A stretch of 64,000 bases of DNA from DASRFR01 sp035651455 (GTDB lineage Bacteria; Acidobacteriota; Terriglobia; Terriglobales; Acidobacteriaceae), in assembly GCA_035651455.1 (NCBI GenBank), contig DASRFR010000047.1:682001-746000 (forward strand), given 5' to 3'. Under the pieces are notes generated by a model. It was not told the DNA's origin, made no database searches, and saw nothing but the letters and a program-made list of their open reading frames with translations. This document shows, piece after piece, positions 44,301-52,137 of the stretch. Position 1 is the stretch's first letter. Every line of letters begins with the position of its first letter. A program made the translations under genes and the position numbers.

Positions 44301-44720
44301 ATGAAGCCGAAAAGAACGATTCTTTGCGTCGATGACCACGAACAGTCCCTCTCAATTCGAAAAGTCATGCTTGAAACCCGGGGTTACCGGGTAGTCGCCT
44401 GCACTACGGGCGAGGAAGCGCTACAGCATTTTCGCCGCGGAGGGATCGACCTGGTCTTAACCGACCTGGTCATGCCTGGCCTGGATGGAAGCAAGCTGGT
44501 CCAGGAAATCAAGGCCATTTCGCCGCAGACACCCACCATTCTTCTTTCCGGAAAAGTTAAGATGTACGATCGTGATACCCAAGCAGACGTATTCCTTCCC
44601 AAGGGGGCCTACGCGCCGGTAGAGCTCCTGGAACGCATTCGTCTCCTGCTGGTACGCAAGCGCGGTCCCAAACGCTCTTATCACAAGACCCATCCGCCAG
44701 CGCGAAGCAGCGTGGCATGA
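44301..44720 (+). CDS. Single-domain response regulator receiver (CheY-like)
   Basis: A 139-residue receiver domain with a short basic tail. D11/D12 in LCVDDHEQS, phospho-acceptor D55 in LTDLVMPGLDG, S83 in ILLSGK and K101 in FLPKGA complete the active site. There is no output domain, so it probably works through protein contacts, as CheY-like regulators do. No kinase is adjacent. ATG 44301 begins the conserved sequence, while the frame extending to 44211 adds a low-complexity A-rich stretch. The ABC ATPase gene follows 63 bp later on the same strand. Confidence 0.9.
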   Translation: MKPKRTILCVDDHEQSLSIRKVMLETRGYRVVACTTGEEALQHFRRGGIDLVLTDLVMPGLDGSKLVQEIKAISPQTPTILLSGKVKMYDRDTQADVFLPKGAYAPVELLERIRLLLVRKRGPKRSYHKTHPPARSSVA

Positions 44721-44783
44721 GCCAGCTCTCTCCCCGGGACTCCAGACCCGTCTTTCAGTCGTGTATGTTATTGTCTGATCTGG

Positions 44784-45482
44784 ATGGCTGATTTTATCGC
44801 GGCAGTCGATTTGCAAAAGACGTACCGCGTCGGAAAGGTGGACGTTCCGGCGCTTCGCGGAATTTCGTTTTCCGTGGCGCGCGGAGAGTTTGTGAGCGTG
44901 GTGGGCCCCTCGGGTAGCGGGAAATCTACGCTTTTCTACCTGCTCGGCGGGCTTACCCGGGCCGACTCCGGCAGTGTGATCGTGGATGGCGAGAATTTTG
45001 CCCACATGTCAGACGCAGAACGCACCCGCATGCGCAAGCGCAAAATTGGATTTGTTTTCCAGAAGTTCAACCTTCTACCGACTCTGAGCGCGCGGGCCAA
45101 TATCGAAATCGCCCAGGACATTTCCGGGAAAAACGGTGATGCCTCGTATTTTGACAAGATCACAGGATTGCTCGGGCTCAGCAAGCGCATGGATCACCGG
45201 CCATCCGAGCTTTCTGGAGGAGAGCAGCAGCGAGTAGCGCTGGCGCGCGCGCTCATTAATCAACCGGCGATCGTGCTGGCCGATGAGCCAACCGGCAATC
45301 TTGATTCCAAGAACTCCGATGTTGTGCTGGGCATGCTGAGGCAAACCAACAAGGACCTTGGGCAGACGGTGTTGATGATTACGCACAATCCCGAGGCTGC
45401 CCGCTACGGCGATACAATCATCCATATGCGGGATGGCCAGATCGTTCCCCCGGAGCAGGATCCGCAATGGAAGGCGACTTGA
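44784..45482 (+). CDS. ABC transporter ATP-binding protein (LolD/MacB type), no partner permease
   Basis: A 232-residue ATPase with Walker [10 protein letters not shown] (near 40), Q-loop VFQKFNLLPTLSA, signature [16 protein letters not shown], Walker [13 protein letters not shown] and switch histidine MITHNPE. It belongs to the MacB/LolD/FtsE group that usually drives FtsX-type permeases. No permease gene lies next to it: the neighbours are a receiver protein and tryptophan dioxygenase. It resembles the ATPase half of the iron-operon protein at 33971 but has no C-terminal extension. Start ATG 44784 lacks a clear ribosome-binding site. Confidence 0.9.
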   Translation: MADFIAAVDLQKTYRVGKVDVPALRGISFSVARGEFVSVVGPSGSGKSTLFYLLGGLTRADSGSVIVDGENFAHMSDAERTRMRKRKIGFVFQKFNLLPTLSARANIEIAQDISGKNGDASYFDKITGLLGLSKRMDHRPSELSGGEQQRVALARALINQPAIVLADEPTGNLDSKNSDVVLGMLRQTNKDLGQTVLMITHNPEAARYGDTIIHMRDGQIVPPEQDPQWKAT

Positions 45483-45554
45483 ACGTGAATACCGATCGGA
45501 AGCCGTGACCTGGTAGTGAATCTCAGCTAGCATCTTCAAGGGTGTTAACGCACG

Positions 45555-46283
45555 ATGGATGACCTTAAGAAACCGATTCTGCCGGGCAAGGGCGCGTCCG
45601 ACTACGAACGTTATCTACAAACTGACGATTTACTGGCATTGCAGAAGCCGGCGGCGCAACTCTCCCATCCGGACGAGTTGACGTTCCAGGTTGTGCACCA
45701 GAGCTCAGAACTGCTGCTCAAGGGCGTGGCATTCGAACTGGAGCGCGCTCACGACCTGATCGAGCACGGAGACTACAGCAATGCCGCCCGGCTTATCCGC
45801 CGAGCCAATCAGATGCTGGACTATCCCATTTCCATGCTGCACGTGCTGGAGACAATTACGCCCTACGACTACCACATCATCCGCGCAGGGCTGGGTCACG
45901 GGAGCGGGCTGGACTCGCCAGGGTTCCTCTCGTTGTTGCATATCGGACCGCGGCTGGGAACAGCATTCCATGCGCGCTTGGAACAAGCCGGGCTGAGCGT
46001 CGACGACGTCTATCGCCGGCACGAGGAATTCTTCGGCCTGCATGACGTGGCCGAACGACTACTGGATTTCGACGAACGCGTCCACCTGTTTCGCTTTCAC
46101 CACCTGAAGCTGGCGCAGAGAATCATTGGCGGAGGGGTGGTCGGAACCATGGGGACACCGGTCGAAGTGCTCCATCAGCGCATGGAGCACCTCTTCTACA
46201 AGGATCTTTGGAACGTGCGGAACGGCATCACTGCCCGGGCAAACGAAGCCATGCAACGCAACGGCACGCCCTCCCGATACTGA
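45555..46283 (+). CDS. kynA: Tryptophan 2,3-dioxygenase
   Basis: A heme enzyme opening the indole ring of tryptophan to N-formylkynurenine, the first step of the kynurenine route. The 242-residue product shows the family pattern: SDYERYLQTDDLLALQ, HPDELTFQVVHQSSELLLK, LETITPYDYHIIRAGLGHGSGLDSPGF, and LFRFHHLKLAQRIIGGG with the likely heme-binding histidine. GTMGTPVEVL follows. It is shorter than typical TDO (about 280), lacking part of the N-terminal extension. No other kyn gene is in the window, so the pathway partners are elsewhere or the product has another fate. The ATP-binding gene precedes it by 72 bp. Confidence 0.93.
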   Translation: MDDLKKPILPGKGASDYERYLQTDDLLALQKPAAQLSHPDELTFQVVHQSSELLLKGVAFELERAHDLIEHGDYSNAARLIRRANQMLDYPISMLHVLETITPYDYHIIRAGLGHGSGLDSPGFLSLLHIGPRLGTAFHARLEQAGLSVDDVYRRHEEFFGLHDVAERLLDFDERVHLFRFHHLKLAQRIIGGGVVGTMGTPVEVLHQRMEHLFYKDLWNVRNGITARANEAMQRNGTPSRY

Positions 46284-46357
46284 AATTAACTCACTTCAAC
46301 AACTTGCAACCCGGTGAATACCCTTTCATCTAAGCATCGCAGGTTTAATTGCGCTGT

Positions 46358-47863
46358 ATGGTTGAGAGCCGGTTTATCCGCGCGCTGTGCCTTGCGGGGG
46401 TAGTTTTTGCCCTCTGCGCGAGCGCACGCGCCCAATTGCTGGATGACGGGTCCGCTGCGGCCCCAGCCCCCACATTGCACATTGGCAGCGTTGAGGTAAG
46501 CGGGGATTTGCGCGTCCGGGCTGACGCCTGGAACTGGTTTTACCAGAATCAACGCGTTCGGTACGGATTCGGCGAAAGCATGCTGCGGCTCGACCTGAGG
46601 CAGCATCGCCGCAACTTCGACTGGAATATCGAGCTGGCACAACCGACCCTGATCGGGCTGCCCAGGGATGCCTCTTACCGCGGCACAGATGTTCCCTTAG
46701 GCCTCGGCGGCACCTATTTCCTCGCGAATGGGTCTGGTCAAAACACTGCAAGCTTGTATGTGAAGCAAGGCTACGTTCGCTTCCGGGGCTTGCTGCACAA
46801 CGGCGATACGCTGCAGCTCGGGCGCTTTACCTTCGGCGAGGGATCAGAAGGTCAAGCCAAGGATGCCACGTTGTTGTGGCTCATCCACGAGCGCGTCGCA
46901 CAGCGCCTGGTGGGGGACGCCAATTGGACACCGGCAAGCCGTAGTTTCGACGGCATCCATTTCTCTGATAACCTGGGGCCTCGAAGCAATGTGACTTTCC
47001 TGGCGGCCCGTCCCACTCAGGGCGTCTACCGTTTGAACGGGAACGGCGAACTGGACGTTAATCTGCTGTACGCTTCATATACTAGAGACTTGCCAACGCG
47101 CAGGACTGCCTCCGAATTCCGTCTTTTCAGCGCCGGCTACTTCGATAACCGCAACGTCTTGAAGGTGGATAACCGGCCCCTCGCAGCTCGCGAAGCTGAC
47201 GCCCGCAGTGTGCGAATCGGTACATACGGGATGCACTACGCGCTTGTGTTTCCCGTCGCCAAATTGGGGCGGTGGGATTTTCTCCATTGGTCTGCATACC
47301 AGACGGGAAGCTGGGGGATGCTCGAGCACCGCGCCTGGATCGCCACCGCCGAAGCAGGTTGGCAGCCGCCCACGTTCTGGCTGCTCAAGCGCTTGCGACC
47401 CTGGCTTCGAGCCGGAGCATTGAGTACGAGCGCCGACGGTAACCCCGACGACGGCAAGCACGCTACTTTTTTTCAAATGCTCCCGACGGACCGGCAATAT
47501 GCGCGACTTCCCTTTTACACGCTGCAGAATGTCGAGGACTACACCGGACAACTGATTCTTCGGCCCACTCAGAAGTTATGGATCCGAAGCGAAGTGCACA
47601 AGGTGAAGCTGCATGGGCACAACGATCTCTGGTACCAGGGTAGCGGCGCGTACGACAACGCCACGTTCGGATTTACCGGATTGCCTGCCGAGGCGCGAGG
47701 CGGCCTCGCCGACTTTGTCGACGGCAGCGTCGATTACCAACCCTCCGCAAACTTCGGCATGACTGGATACATGGGCGCCCTGTCGGGGAAAGCGACTATG
47801 ACGGCGGCTTCCAAAGGTCGCAAGGCAGGCATGGCGTATCTGGAGTTCCGATATCGATTTTGA
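46358..47863 (+). CDS. Alginate-export-family outer membrane porin
   Basis: A protein of about 501 residues with a signal peptide (RALCLAGVVFALCASARA). It is rich in alternating beta strands and ends in an aromatic residue (EFRYRF), as expected of an outer membrane barrel. The opening SGDLRVRADAWNWF and the GRFTFGEGSEGQ strand resemble AlgE-like porins that pass anionic polysaccharides or other solutes. Two starts are possible: TTG 46349 with AGG five nt upstream, or ATG 46358, which I use. It is the only porin in the window; the adjacent kynA is on the same strand but 75 bp away. Confidence 0.8.
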   Translation: MVESRFIRALCLAGVVFALCASARAQLLDDGSAAAPAPTLHIGSVEVSGDLRVRADAWNWFYQNQRVRYGFGESMLRLDLRQHRRNFDWNIELAQPTLIGLPRDASYRGTDVPLGLGGTYFLANGSGQNTASLYVKQGYVRFRGLLHNGDTLQLGRFTFGEGSEGQAKDATLLWLIHERVAQRLVGDANWTPASRSFDGIHFSDNLGPRSNVTFLAARPTQGVYRLNGNGELDVNLLYASYTRDLPTRRTASEFRLFSAGYFDNRNVLKVDNRPLAAREADARSVRIGTYGMHYALVFPVAKLGRWDFLHWSAYQTGSWGMLEHRAWIATAEAGWQPPTFWLLKRLRPWLRAGALSTSADGNPDDGKHATFFQMLPTDRQYARLPFYTLQNVEDYTGQLILRPTQKLWIRSEVHKVKLHGHNDLWYQGSGAYDNATFGFTGLPAEARGGLADFVDGSVDYQPSANFGMTGYMGALSGKATMTAASKGRKAGMAYLEFRYRF

Positions 47864-47983
47864 CGCGGGCGAGGTTGGCTCTCCAATTCGCTTTCTGGGT
47901 TTCATCTTTCGAGCGCGTGCCGAAGTGTAGCCGGAGCTGCCATTGTCGCGAACCAGTGCTTTATTTATAATCGTCTCTACCGA

Positions 47984-48058
<75 letters not shown>

Positions 48059-48070
48059 GACCACTGCAGC

Positions 48071-48100
48071 AAAAAGCCCATGAGCAGCGGGCTTTTTCTT
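48071..48100 (+). terminator. Intrinsic terminator after tRNA-Gly
   Basis: AAAAAGCCC (48071-48079) pairs with GGGCTTTTT (48089-48097) around a 9-nt loop, and the descending arm supplies the T-run (TTTTTCTTTT). It ends the tRNA-Gly transcript before tRNA-Cys. Confidence 0.85.
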
Positions 48101-48196
48101 TTGTCTGCCAGTCGTGCGGGCTAACATTGCAGGCCGATTTCGCGAGCTGGACCTTTTTGCGATATGCGATAATTTGCTTGCACGCTTCAGCATTGG

Positions 48197-48271
48197 GGCG
48201 CGGTACCCAAGTGGTAAGGGAGAGGTCTGCAAAACCTTTATGCGTCGGTTCGATTCCGACCCGCGCCTCCA
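48197..48271 (+). tRNA. tRNA-Cys (anticodon GCA)
   Basis: A 75-nt gene with encoded CCA. Acceptor GGCGCGG pairs with CCGCGCC, and the anticodon loop CTGCAAA gives GCA. The T arm is GTCGG-TTCGATT-CCGAC. It lies 139 bp after tRNA-Gly and is read in the same direction. Confidence 0.96.
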
Positions 48272-48503
48272 GCCTTATTTTCTCTTTTTGAATATTCGAC
48301 ATCACAGCTTGTAGTCACCAGACATTGTGCAAATCGTATCCAGCGTCATTTCGACGCAATCTAGTTGGGCTTCGAAGACCTTGAGCGCTGGCGCTTGGTT
48401 GGCAACGCCCAAGTCGCCCATCGGCGAGCTCTCGTTGCAGATGACCGTTCCCGGACCGGATCTCGCCAGATCGGGCCAGATTCAGCCACGATAGAATCCT
48501 TGT

Positions 48504-49133
48504 TTGGATACCGTAAAGCATATCCTCACACGCTACACCGGGTTCGTGTGGGCCATCTTGAAGCCTCTAGGCTCATGGGCAGTATTTGCCATTGCAGCCA
48601 TCGATTCCGCTTTTTTTGGATTCCCTCTTGATCCAGTGGTCGCCGGTTACGTTTACCAGGACCGTCGACATTTCCTTCTCTACGTCGTGATGGCGTCAGC
48701 AGGGTCGGCTGCAGGCTGCATCATCCTTTACGTGATCGGCTACCTCAGCGGCGAAGTTCTGCTGGAAAAGCGAATCTCCCGCGAAAAATTCGATAAAATC
48801 CGCAGTTCGTTCGAGCGGCACGAGTTCTGGGCACTGATGTTTCCTTCGATGGTTCCTCCACCCTTCCCCTTTAAGGTTTTTGTGCTCGCTGCGGCGATTT
48901 TCGAGATGAATTTCTGGCACTTTCTACTCGCCATTTTCGCTGGCCGCATGGTGCGGTTTCTTGTTTTATCGATGTTGGTACTCCGCTTTGGTCCACAGGT
49001 TGTGGCACTCACCTCCATGATGCTCGCAAAACACTGGCTTGCCTCGCTTCTCGCGATGGCTGCGGTAACGGGAATTATCGGCTTCGCTCTGGCATGGCGC
49101 AGGGCGGGCCGAGACCTTGATCCCCGGTTATAA
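48504..49133 (+). CDS. VTT (DedA/SNARE-associated-like) membrane protein
   Basis: A 209-residue membrane protein with four to five helices and the VTT fold pattern: AIDSAFFGFPLDPVVAGY, GSAAGCIILYVIGYLSGEVLLEKR, and the re-entrant-type FPSMVPPPFPFKVFVLAAAIFEM followed by AGRMVRFLVLSML. DedA-like proteins have been linked to lipid flipping across the inner membrane. The likely start is TTG 48504; no ATG fits, and no good ribosome-binding site is seen. The phospholipase D-type gene follows with an apparent overlap, and together they may act on membrane phospholipids. Confidence 0.85.
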   Translation: MDTVKHILTRYTGFVWAILKPLGSWAVFAIAAIDSAFFGFPLDPVVAGYVYQDRRHFLLYVVMASAGSAAGCIILYVIGYLSGEVLLEKRISREKFDKIRSSFERHEFWALMFPSMVPPPFPFKVFVLAAAIFEMNFWHFLLAIFAGRMVRFLVLSMLVLRFGPQVVALTSMMLAKHWLASLLAMAAVTGIIGFALAWRRAGRDLDPRL

Positions 49134-50583
49134 GTGCTTGAAAGTTCACGCGAAACCGGCACCCTCCCGGCCTCACGCCATCCCGCAGGAATCCCTGTGC
49201 ATCAGAGTTGTGGACGAGAGAGGGGCACTCTTGCCGACTCAGACGAAAAGTGCGCGAAGCCACAAAAAAGTCGACCGCGAGGGCTTGCTAGCTGAAGAAT
49301 TCGAGCGCCACAGAAGCCTGCGCGTTATCGCCGTTGTTTCAATTTCAGCCATAGTGATCTTGATCCTGGCTGGACTATTCGCGCCCGGCTTGGACTACTC
49401 TCTTGTCCCAACTCCCGCCGTTGCCGTTGATGAGCCGGCGTTCTTGCATGAGCTGGAACCTCTGGTCAGCTCGAAGATCACACGCAACAATCACATCGAA
49501 GTAATCGAGAACGGCGAAAACTTTTATCAGGCGGAACTGGAAGCCATGCGCCAGGCCCGCCGCAGTATCAACATCGAAGCATACATCTTTCACAAGGGGA
49601 AACTCACCGACCAGGTGCTCAACGTGCTTAGCGATCGGGCAAGGGCGGGTGTGCGAGTCAACCTGGTCATGGACTCGCTGGGAAGTTTCTCCACGCGCAA
49701 GCGGTATTTTACTTCCCTGAAAAAGGCGGGCGGTCACGTGGAGTGGTATCACCGTTTGCGCTTGCACAACTGGTTTATCACGAACAATCGCACGCACCGG
49801 GAGATTACGATTGTGGACGGCGCCACCGCATTCGTTGGGGGAGCCGGATATGCAGACTGGTGGCGCTTTGCAGGAAAACAAGAGCCACGCTGGCGTGACA
49901 CTATGGTGCGCGTGCAAGGCGATGCTGTACGGGGACTGCAGGGCGCCTTTGTGGAGAATTGGCTGGAAGCTTCGGGAGAGATCCTGGACGGCCCCGACTA
50001 CTTTGCCGCGACTGGTCCTGATCCGGGTAGTTCCACCGCATTAGTAGTTCCCAGCACTCCCTCGACGGGCGGATCTACCCGCTCACGGGTGTTGTTTCAG
50101 ACGCTGATAGCAGCCGCACGCAAATCAATCTACATCACGACGCCCTATTTCCTTCCGGACCGCAGCATGCGCGAAGAGTTGGTGCGCGCGAAAAAGCGCG
50201 GAGTCGCGATTAAAATCATTGTTCCCGGAAAGCATGACGATCACGCCCTGACGCGCAGCTCGGGTAGAAGCGCTTACGGCGACCTGCTCAAAGCCGGAGC
50301 GGATATCTATGAATATGAACCTTCCATGATTCATGCCAAGATCACGGTCGTCGATGGCATATGGAGCGTGGTCGGTTCCACCAATCTCGACAACCGCTCC
50401 TTCGGTATCAACGACGAGATCAACCTCGCGGTGATGGATGCGCAAGTTGCTGCGAAGCTAACCCAAGATTTCGAGGATGATGCATCTCGTTCGAGAACGG
50501 TGACGCTGCAACAATGGCAGAAACGTTCCCTGTGGGAGCGCGGGCTGGAATTGGTGGGCTGGGTCCTAGAACGTCAACAATGA
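49117..50583 (+). CDS. Phospholipase D family, cardiolipin-synthase-like protein
   Basis: A protein of up to 488 residues with one N-terminal membrane helix (RVIAVVSISAIVILILAGLFA) and two PLD domains. The second HKD motif is intact (H406, K408, D413 in IHAKITVVD, followed by GSTNLDNRSF). The first reads HREITIVD (H227, E229, D234), with Glu in place of the catalytic-motif Lys. Such enzymes join phosphatidylglycerol units to cardiolipin or hydrolyse phospholipids at the inner membrane. The start is uncertain: TTG 49117 overlaps the VTT gene, and GTG 49210 or TTG 49231 (with AGAGGGG upstream) are alternatives. The stop overlaps the next start. The pairing with an EEP protein recalls E. coli clsB-ybhP. 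Confidence 0.88.
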   Translation: MIPGYKCLKVHAKPAPSRPHAIPQESLCIRVVDERGALLPTQTKSARSHKKVDREGLLAEEFERHRSLRVIAVVSISAIVILILAGLFAPGLDYSLVPTPAVAVDEPAFLHELEPLVSSKITRNNHIEVIENGENFYQAELEAMRQARRSINIEAYIFHKGKLTDQVLNVLSDRARAGVRVNLVMDSLGSFSTRKRYFTSLKKAGGHVEWYHRLRLHNWFITNNRTHREITIVDGATAFVGGAGYADWWRFAGKQEPRWRDTMVRVQGDAVRGLQGAFVENWLEASGEILDGPDYFAATGPDPGSSTALVVPSTPSTGGSTRSRVLFQTLIAAARKSIYITTPYFLPDRSMREELVRAKKRGVAIKIIVPGKHDDHALTRSSGRSAYGDLLKAGADIYEYEPSMIHAKITVVDGIWSVVGSTNLDNRSFGINDEINLAVMDAQVAAKLTQDFEDDASRSRTVTLQQWQKRSLWERGLELVGWVLERQQ

Positions 50584-51311
50584 CCATTGGCATTCGTGTC
50601 GCCACTTACAACATTCACAAATGCCGAGGCCTCGACCGCCGTACCAGCCCGGAGCGTATCGCAGCAGTCATCAGAGAACTTGACGCGGACGTAGTAGCTC
50701 TACAGGAAGTTCTCGACGTACAAACCGGGCGTGCAGAGTTCAATCAGGCCCGGCTCATCAATACCGAACTCAAAGGGTACGCCTGGTGTTTTGGAGAAAA
50801 CCGCAAACTCTTCGGCGGACCCTATGGAAACATGACTCTTACCCGCTTGCCGATAAAAGTTTGCCAGAATTATGACGTGACATGGCGTCATCACGAACGA
50901 CGCGGCTGCCTGCGCACCGACCTAGTCCTCGGCAACAACGCCGTGCTGCACGTCTTTAACGTCCATCTGGGAACAAGCTTTATCGAACGCCGCCATCAAG
51001 CCCGAAAACTATTAAGTGCCGAGGTGCTGAACCGGACCGAGTGCCGGGGTCCCCGGATAGTTGTGGGAGATTTCAATGAGTGGACCCGCGGCCTGGCCTC
51101 GCAGCTGATGGGAGAGGCCTTTGACAAGGTCAACCCACAGGCCTTCCTACGTTACGCGCGCACCTATCCCGGAGTAATTCCGCTCCTTCATCTCGATCAT
51201 TTCTACTACGACAAGCAGCTTTCGTTGAGGAGTTTTCGCTTGCACAGAAGCCGGAAGGCACTCATTGCGTCCGATCATTTACCACTCGTGGCGGAGTTTG
51301 AGGCACGATAG
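50580..51311 (+). CDS. Endonuclease/exonuclease/phosphatase family protein
   Basis: A 243-residue protein with the EEP fold and its motifs: RVATYNIHKCRG, VVALQEVLDV, VFNVHLGTS, IVVGDFNEW and ASDHLPLVAEF, giving the metal-binding and catalytic Asp/His set. In E. coli the YbhP protein next to cardiolipin synthase B belongs to the same fold, so a phospholipid or phosphodiester substrate is possible. The start ATG 50580 overlaps the PLD stop (ATGA), so the frame extending to 50514 is rejected. No signal peptide is seen, so it is probably cytoplasmic or membrane-associated through its partner. Confidence 0.9.
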   Translation: MTIGIRVATYNIHKCRGLDRRTSPERIAAVIRELDADVVALQEVLDVQTGRAEFNQARLINTELKGYAWCFGENRKLFGGPYGNMTLTRLPIKVCQNYDVTWRHHERRGCLRTDLVLGNNAVLHVFNVHLGTSFIERRHQARKLLSAEVLNRTECRGPRIVVGDFNEWTRGLASQLMGEAFDKVNPQAFLRYARTYPGVIPLLHLDHFYYDKQLSLRSFRLHRSRKALIASDHLPLVAEFEAR

Positions 51312-51747
51312 ATAGTGACGACGCAAACAACCTCCGCGATTTGCACCCGCTGGTTAAGGAATGTACCCGCACAGGAGGTCCAAAGTTCAATCATCGAGAA
51401 GGTAGCAAAGCGCCAATTTGCGCCAAGCCAAACATTGGTTTTAGGACTATACTCTCCCAGACATACGGCTCTGGAATGTTTGTGGAGTGCGTAGTCTAAT
51501 TGCGGACGGTGTGCCCGCTTCACTACTCTGGGGTCCTAGGGTAAAGTCCTTCCCCCGTACTCCCGACCGCTGAGTAGGCAGAATGGGCCACTGACCCGCC
51601 TGCACCCGCTGGGTAGGGCGGGTATTTTTATGCTTTGGTTTCGGCGATACTTGCTACTGCCAATGCCGTGCACCGCAAGCCCCTGCCGCGGGTGTAACCT
51701 CTTCGTAGTTACATGCACACGAGTGGCAAGTGCGAGATTGATCGACG
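51312..51747. other. Intergenic region with a repeat-like terminator structure
   Basis: This 436-bp gap has no supported gene. It holds a second copy of the repeat seen at 2815-2872 (separate entry at 51572-51628). The rest up to 51747 shows nothing recognisable. Confidence 0.4.
51572..51628 (+). repeat. Interspersed repeat copy 2, also a terminator-like hairpin
   Basis: GAGTAGGCAGAATGGGCCACTG matches the copy at 2815 in its lead-in. ACCCGCC (51594-51600) pairs with GGCGGGT (51617-51623) around a loop that itself contains ACCC-GCT-GGGT. ATTTTTAT follows, so this copy could end the PLD/EEP transcript. Confidence 0.55.
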
Positions 51748-52013
51748 ATGACCAAGCAACAGATGCACCGGATCAGCAAGGCGCTGGCCGATCCGCGGCG
51801 ATACGAACTCTTGTCACGAGTCGCCAAGACCGGCGAGCTGGCTTGCAGCGATCTTCGCTGCGAAATCCCTATAAGCGCCGCCACCCTTTCTCATCATCTG
51901 AAGGAACTGGCCAACGCCGGACTATTGACATACGCCGCGAAGGGCAATTCGCCCATTTGAAGCTGCGGCGCAAAGTCTGGCGAGAATACGTCTCTACGCT
52001 GGGTAAACTGTAG
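51748..52013 (+). pseudogene. ArsR-family regulator with a frameshift
   Basis: The first frame gives 70 residues of a clear ArsR-type winged helix (MHRISKALADPRRYELLSRVAKTGELACSDL, SAATLSHHLKELANAGLLTY), then a TGA at 51958-51960. The remaining family sequence, IRREGQFAHLKLRRKVWREYVSTLGKL, continues in a different frame up to the TAG at 52011-52013. The break falls near 51925-51930 (TTGACATACGCC) and is explained by one missing base or two extra ones. The DNA-binding helix is intact; the C-terminal wing/dimer helix is lost if the frameshift is real. ArsR regulators bind DNA as dimers. The downstream SDR gene is the likely target. A sequencing or assembly error is an alternative explanation. 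Confidence 0.75.
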
Positions 52014-52070
52014 ACTTCGGTAGAATCCTGAATCTTTTTGCCGTCCGAATATCTCTATTTAGATGATTAT

Positions 52071-52098
52071 CGAAATATAGAAATCTACGGATATTTCG
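52071..52098. promoter_or_regulatory. Inverted repeat, likely operator of the SDR gene
   Basis: CGAAATAT (52071-52078) and ATATTTCG (52091-52098) are perfect inverted repeats with a 12-bp spacer. They are AT-rich and lie between the ArsR-like gene and the SDR gene. The position and symmetry fit an ArsR-family operator. Confidence 0.5.
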
Positions 52099-52137
52099 AG
52101 AGGATGGCATAAGGGAAAACTAAAAGACAAAGTAGCA

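Noticed and set aside
51748..51960. The TGA ending the ArsR frame as a selenocysteine codon, given the nearby tRNA-Sec
   Set aside because: The ArsR C-terminal sequence continues in a different frame, not after the TGA in the same frame, so a frameshift explains it better.
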